In this document: in pieces, positions 60,280 to 64,000 of the stretch | Layout of the letters: every line of letters begins with the position of its first letter | Numbering within the stretch: position 1 is the first letter of the stretch | NCBI RefSeq assembly: GCF_937425535.1 | Contig: NZ_OW485601.1 | Span: 3,827,501 to 3,891,500, forward strand | Length of the DNA: 64,000 nucleotides | Direction of reading: 5' to 3' | Source: Rhodovastum atsumiense | GTDB lineage: Bacteria > Pseudomonadota > Alphaproteobacteria > Acetobacterales > Acetobacteraceae | Position numbers and translations under genes: made by a program | The notes under the pieces: generated by a model | The model's input: only the letters and a program-made list of their open reading frames with translations | What the model was told of the DNA's origin: nothing | The model's database searches: none

Positions 60280-62805
60280 ATGACGCATCCCCGCCGGTCC
60301 CCGCAACGCGTCAGCATCAGCTTCAAGCTGATGGCGGCGTTCGGCCTGGCGTTGTCGCTGATCGTCGGCATGGGGGTCTTCGGCCTGGCGCAGTTGCACA
60401 AGGTGAATCGCTTCGCCAATGCGATCCGCACCGTGCAGTTGCCGCAGATCGAGACGCTGGAGCAGATCAGGCGCTGGACCTCCGAGCATCGGCTGCTGGC
60501 CACGCGGCAGGTACAGACCACGGAGTTCCGCCAGCTCGCGGAGATCGCCACCGAGATCGAGGCGAGCCAGAAGCTGATCGCCGCGGCCGAGGCGAAATAC
60601 CTGGCCTCGGCGCCGACGCCGCAGGAGCGGGCGCTGTTTTCCATCTTCCGGCGGCTGTGGGAGGCGTATGGCCAGGCGTTGGCCTCGGTGCAGGCCCGGC
60701 TGGAGAATGGCGAGCTGGCGGCGGCCAGCGCGGAATTCGACAGGGCGGTGCTGGGCACGTTCGAGAATGCCGCGCGCCGGCTGGAAGACCTGATCGGCAT
60801 CACCAAGGAAGCGGCGCGGCAGGCGGCGGAGGATGCCGCCGCGGTCTATCGCTGGGCGATCCTGCTCACGCTTGGCTGCATCGTCGCCGCCACCGTGCTG
60901 ACCTCCATCGTCATCCTGTGGATTTCCAGCGATGTCAGCATGCCGCTGCTGCGCATCGCCGAGGCGATGCGCCGGCTGGCCGAGGGGCAGGACGACGTGC
61001 CGCTCGATGACCGGCCGCAGCGCCAGGACGAGATCGGCGTGCTGATGGAGGCGGTCGCCGGCTACCGCGACGCGCTGGCGAGCAGCCGGCGCTTCTCGGC
61101 CGAGGCGCGGCTGGAGCACCATCGCCTGCAGGCGGCGATCAGCAACATGCCGCTCGGGCTGTCGATGTTCGATGCCGGGGAGCGGCTGATCATCTGCAAC
61201 GAGGCCTATGCCGCCCTCTACGGCCTGCCGGCGTCGCTGACGCGGCCCGGCACGACGCTGGAGGCGATCCTGCGCCAGGTCAACCGCACCCTGCTGGACG
61301 CCGAGGCGTCGGAGGCGGGCGTGCAGGAGGTCCTGGAACGCTACCGCGCCGAGCTGCGGCAGGGCGTCACGCGGTATCATGGGCGCCATCTGCGGGAGAT
61401 GTCGGACGGGCGCACCATCAGCGTCATCCTGCACGTGATGGCGGGGGGCGGCTGGGTGGCGGTGCATGAGGACGTGACCGAGCGGCACAGTGCCGAGCGG
61501 CGTATCCGCCACATGGCGCGCCACGACGCCCTGACCGACCTGCCCAACCGGGTGCTGTTCCGCGAGCGGATCACCGAGGCGCTGGCGGCGGGGGGAGAGG
61601 GGGAGCGGGTGGCGGTGCTCTGCCTCGACCTCGATCATTTCAAGGACGTCAACGACACGCTCGGCCATCCGGTGGGGGACCGGCTGCTGCAGGCGGTGGC
61701 GGCGCGGCTGCGCGAGTGCGTGCGCATGACCGACACCGTCGCCCGGCTCGGCGGCGACGAGTTCGCGATCATCCAGCGCGGCGCGCCGCAGCAGCCGCAG
61801 GCGGCCGCCGCGCTGGCAGTGCGGCTGATCGAGACGATTGGCGCCCCCTACCAGATCGACGGGCACCGGTTGGTGATCGGCACCAGCGTCGGCATCGCCG
61901 TTGCCCCGGAGGGATCAACGGAGCCGGACGAGATCCTGAAGAACAGCGACATGGCGCTGTATGCGGCGAAGGCAGGCGGCCGCAGCAATTTCTGCCATTT
62001 CGACCCGGAGATGGAGCAGCGCCTGCAGTCGCGCCGCCGGCTGGAGACCGATCTGCGCCAGGCGGTCGAGACCGGCGCCTTCGAGATGCGCTACCAGCCG
62101 GTGGTGGATGTCACCCGCAACCGCGTCACCGGCTTCGAGGCGCTGCTGCGCTGGCGCCATCCCGAGCGTGGGCTGCTGCCGCCATCGGAGTTCCTGCAGG
62201 TCGCCGAGGAGATCGGCGCCATCGTGCCGATCGGGATGTGGGTGCTGCAGCACGCCTGCCACGACGCGGCGCTGTGGCCGGACGGGGTGAAGGTCGCCGT
62301 GAACATCTCGCCCCGCCAGTTTCGCGGGCAGGATCTGCGGGAAGTGGTGGCCGGGGCGCTGTGGGCCGCCGGCCTGCCGCCGCAGCGGCTGGAGCTGGAG
62401 ATCACCGAGACCGCGCTGCTCGCCGACAGTGACGCCACCTTCGACCTGCTGCACCGGCTGCGCGCCAGCGGCGTCGGCATCGCCATGGACGATTTCGGCA
62501 CCGGCTATTCCAGCCTGAGTCATGTGCGCCGCTTTCCCTTCGACCGCATCAAGCTCGACCGTTCCTTCGTCGCCAGCATGGACAGCGATGCCGGCTCGCT
62601 CGCGGTGATCCGCGCCGTCGCCGGGCTTGGCGCCAATCTCGGCATGGCCATCACGGCGGAGGGGGTGGAGACGGAAGGGCAGGTCGAGCGGCTGCGGGCC
62701 GAGGGATATCACGAGCTGCAGGGCTATTATTTCGGGCGGCCATCCCCCGCCGAGGCGGTGCCCGGGATCATCCTCCGCCCCCAGGGGGCGCGGGCGGCGG
62801 CCTGA
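60280..62805 (+). CDS. Membrane HAMP-PAS-GGDEF-EAL protein (c-di-GMP turnover)
   Basis: An 841-aa inner-membrane protein. Membrane helices at about 14-36 and 195-218 enclose a periplasmic helical sensor. HAMP (SMPLLRIAEAMRRLAEGQ) and a PAS domain (about 280-400: AISNMPLGLSMFDAGERLIICNEAY) follow. The GGDEF domain is intact (RLGGDEFAI near 490) with an RxxD inhibitory site (RMTD) five residues before it. The EAL domain has FEALLRW near 620, VNISPRQF, ELEITETALL, MDDFGTGYSSLSH and a final AEGVET, so it looks catalytically complete. It could both make and degrade c-di-GMP, the ligand of the PilZ domain of the nearby synthase. Ribosome site unclear because the repeat abuts ATG 60280. Confidence 0.93.
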   Translation: MTHPRRSPQRVSISFKLMAAFGLALSLIVGMGVFGLAQLHKVNRFANAIRTVQLPQIETLEQIRRWTSEHRLLATRQVQTTEFRQLAEIATEIEASQKLIAAAEAKYLASAPTPQERALFSIFRRLWEAYGQALASVQARLENGELAAASAEFDRAVLGTFENAARRLEDLIGITKEAARQAAEDAAAVYRWAILLTLGCIVAATVLTSIVILWISSDVSMPLLRIAEAMRRLAEGQDDVPLDDRPQRQDEIGVLMEAVAGYRDALASSRRFSAEARLEHHRLQAAISNMPLGLSMFDAGERLIICNEAYAALYGLPASLTRPGTTLEAILRQVNRTLLDAEASEAGVQEVLERYRAELRQGVTRYHGRHLREMSDGRTISVILHVMAGGGWVAVHEDVTERHSAERRIRHMARHDALTDLPNRVLFRERITEALAAGGEGERVAVLCLDLDHFKDVNDTLGHPVGDRLLQAVAARLRECVRMTDTVARLGGDEFAIIQRGAPQQPQAAAALAVRLIETIGAPYQIDGHRLVIGTSVGIAVAPEGSTEPDEILKNSDMALYAAKAGGRSNFCHFDPEMEQRLQSRRRLETDLRQAVETGAFEMRYQPVVDVTRNRVTGFEALLRWRHPERGLLPPSEFLQVAEEIGAIVPIGMWVLQHACHDAALWPDGVKVAVNISPRQFRGQDLREVVAGALWAAGLPPQRLELEITETALLADSDATFDLLHRLRASGVGIAMDDFGTGYSSLSHVRRFPFDRIKLDRSFVASMDSDAGSLAVIRAVAGLGANLGMAITAEGVETEGQVERLRAEGYHELQGYYFGRPSPAEAVPGIILRPQGARAAA

Positions 62806-62825
62806 TGCCGCTCATAACTGCCTGC

Positions 62826-62940
62826 GGCGGCAACAAGCGAACCGTCGACATCCACGCCGTGGTGAACGGGGTGATGTACGTGCTGAGCACCGGCTGCCAG
62901 TGGGCGGTGCTGCCGAAGGACCTGCCACCGCGCAGCATGG
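62826..62940 (+). pseudogene. IS5-family transposase N-terminal fragment
   Basis: The stretch RTVDIHAVVNGVMYVLSTG, CQWAVLPKDLPPRS matches the DUF4096-type N-terminus of IS5-family transposases (family pattern R..D.r.vvNgi.YvlrtGcqWr.lP.dlPp.st). About 38 residues remain; the sequence then loses similarity and the catalytic DDE part is absent. It begins about 20 bases after the GGDEF-EAL stop. Confidence 0.8.
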
Positions 62941-63081
62941 CTGGTGGGACACCACCCCGGAACCCGACAAAAGCCGCCTTGTGGGCAGACCCGATGAAGC
63001 AGGAACCAGCCCGGCGAAACCTGGGAACCTCGGGGCTTCACCTCCGAGAGGATGTCAGGGTGCCGTGGCCGGCAGCCGCGC

Positions 63082-63528
63082 TCAGCGTGGCGCCGGTGGT
63101 TCCGCGCGCCTGGCGGTGGCGACGATCACCCGCAGCGTCGCGATCAGCAGCGTCGTGCCAAGGGATGCCGGGAAAATTCCCCGCAGGCCGCCTTGCAGGG
63201 TCTCCGAAATCGTCAACGCCTCGTTGCGTTCACAGATCATGAGAATGGGCCGCTTGGGGAAATGCGCGGCAACCCGTTGCAGATCCGCCTCCAGATCGAC
63301 CGTGGCGGCGCACCGGTGCATGGCATAGAAAAGGACGATATCGAGCGCCGCGCGCTCCTGTGCTGCTTCGCCGCAGTCCGCGACACTGTGGATTTCGAAG
63401 TCAGGCGCGCTGGACATCAGAAGCTGTGCGAGGCAATCACGCCTCAACCTGACCGGGTCGATCAGCAGCGCGCAGATTCGGCGGGACGGCCCTGCGTGGA
63501 AGAACGGCTGTCTGTCGCTGCCCTTCAT
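63082..63528 (-). CDS. Degenerate receiver-like protein without output domain
   Basis: About 148 aa from ATG 63528. The body reads as a receiver (REC) fold: RRICALLIDPVRLRRDCLAQLL (strand 1/helix 1), LDIVLFYAMH (strand 3) and KRPILMICERNEALTISETLQGGLRGIFPASL (strands 4 and 5). The phospho-acceptor Asp expected after strand 3 is replaced by Phe-Tyr, so it is probably not phosphorylated. LuxR-type relatives continue into a DNA-binding domain, which is missing: the protein stops after VIVATARRAEPPAPR, close to the IS5 fragment. Either a stand-alone pseudo-receiver or a truncated regulator. The start is uncertain. Confidence 0.6.
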   Translation of the reverse strand: MKGSDRQPFFHAGPSRRICALLIDPVRLRRDCLAQLLMSSAPDFEIHSVADCGEAAQERAALDIVLFYAMHRCAATVDLEADLQRVAAHFPKRPILMICERNEALTISETLQGGLRGIFPASLGTTLLIATLRVIVATARRAEPPAPR

Positions 63529-63688
63529 CAGGGTACGCGGGGACTGTCCGCGCGGCGAAGCTGTCCCGCCGGAATCCGCGCGTGGCGCCGGTGCAGCCAC
63601 GCGCGGGCCGGATTGTGCCTCGTTCGCAAAGTCACCTTGTCCGGCGCGGCATGACGGAGCCGCCGGATCGTATGTGCGACGGCCGTCC

Positions 63689-64000
63689 TCATTTGATTGC
63701 AGATGGCAGGGTGGGGCCAAGCTGTAATCCGGACACGCCGGGTATTTCTAGGATGGGTGAGGGAACGACGCCCGGCAGGCCCAGGCCTCCGTCCGGCGCC
63801 GATAGCGACTGCGGGGCGATGGACAGGCCGTTCACTCCCCCACCGGCACCGTTGCCCCGGTTGCTGCCGATGCCGTTGTTGCCGTGATTGCTGCCTGAAT
63901 TGTAGTTCCCGTTGTTGTCTCCGTAATTGGCATTGCCGTTGCCGTCGCCACGGTTGCCGTTGCCGTTGCCATTGCCGACATTGCCGTTGCCGTTGCCGTT
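63689..64000 (-). CDS. Asn/Gly-rich repeat protein (5' end outside window)
   Basis: The last 103 codons of a minus-strand gene running off the right edge. The visible N-terminal part is a string of Asn-Gly dipeptides (NGNGNGNVGNGNGNGNRGDG, continuing NANYGDNNGNYN), followed by a Pro/Leu-rich tail (PQSLSAPDGGLGLPG, IPGVSGLQLGPTLP) and a TGA at 63689. Such low-complexity Asn/Gly stretches occur in surface or matrix proteins. No family assigned. The triplet-like DNA at the edge is therefore coding, not a simple satellite. Confidence 0.7.
   Translation of the reverse strand, partial: NGNGNGNVGNGNGNGNRGDGNGNANYGDNNGNYNSGSNHGNNGIGSNRGNGAGGGVNGLSIAPQSLSAPDGGLGLPGVVPSPILEIPGVSGLQLGPTLPSAIK

Noticed and set aside
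63840-64000. TTGCCG-type triplet repeats as a simple noncoding satellite
   Set aside because: On the minus strand they read as an open (Asn-Gly)n coding tract with a normal C-terminal tail and stop.

Overview
The window is high-GC chromosomal DNA, with a few short AT-rich islands, from an alphaproteobacterium most likely of the Acetobacteraceae. The best pointers are a single-polypeptide BcsA-BcsB cellulose synthase, a BcsD gene directly after bcsC, and an upstream Pro/Ala-rich accessory protein, an arrangement typical of acetic-acid-bacterium relatives. No rRNA, tRNA or CRISPR array was seen.

Layout. (1) 1-13413, all minus strand: an RND efflux pair (permease cut by the left edge), a seven-gene Mrp/Mbh-type cation antiporter set, a GntP-type permease and a patatin, nearly all joined by 4-base stop/start overlaps; then citramalate synthase. 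(2) 13980-23660: small envelope proteins, a TetR gene facing an aldo/keto reductase across a perfect palindrome, a DUF1269 protein, a winged-helix-like protein, an AI-2E-type permease, an accessory FtsH and a second aldo/keto reductase. (3) 23983-30537, plus strand: GlgX, a sugar-epimerase/STAS fusion, an NTF2-like protein, a DJ-1/PfpI protein and a DUF4239 membrane protein; a chemoreceptor faces them. (4) 32605-57125: a large cellulose locus. A GH8 endoglucanase (bcsZ) and an RTX-type secreted protein lie at one end. A minus-strand series follows, in transcription order: bcsAB, short bcsC, bcsD, an AlgI-like MBOAT, two AlgJ/X-like proteins, an AlgF-like protein, a TPR protein, a GDSL esterase, a third AlgX-like protein and a second TPR protein. 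A repeat-rich BcsH/O/P-like protein is transcribed divergently from bcsAB. (5) 57223-64000: two small proteins, a TRAP-type solute-binding protein, a GGDEF-EAL protein, an IS5 remnant, a degenerate receiver protein and an Asn/Gly-rich protein cut by the right edge.

How it fits together (inference). The synthase carries a PilZ domain for c-di-GMP, and a GGDEF-EAL protein lies about 5 kb beyond its start. BcsC is short, and the TPR scaffold it lacks is present as two separate periplasmic TPR proteins. The AlgI/AlgF/AlgJ-like set implies that the cellulose is O-acetylated, as in Pseudomonas wss loci, but here in a BcsD-containing, crystalline-type locus. This combination is the most promising undescribed system in the window. 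A three-hairpin palindromic element occurs three times: inside an antiporter coding sequence in frame, just after ftsH, and against the start codon of the GGDEF-EAL gene.
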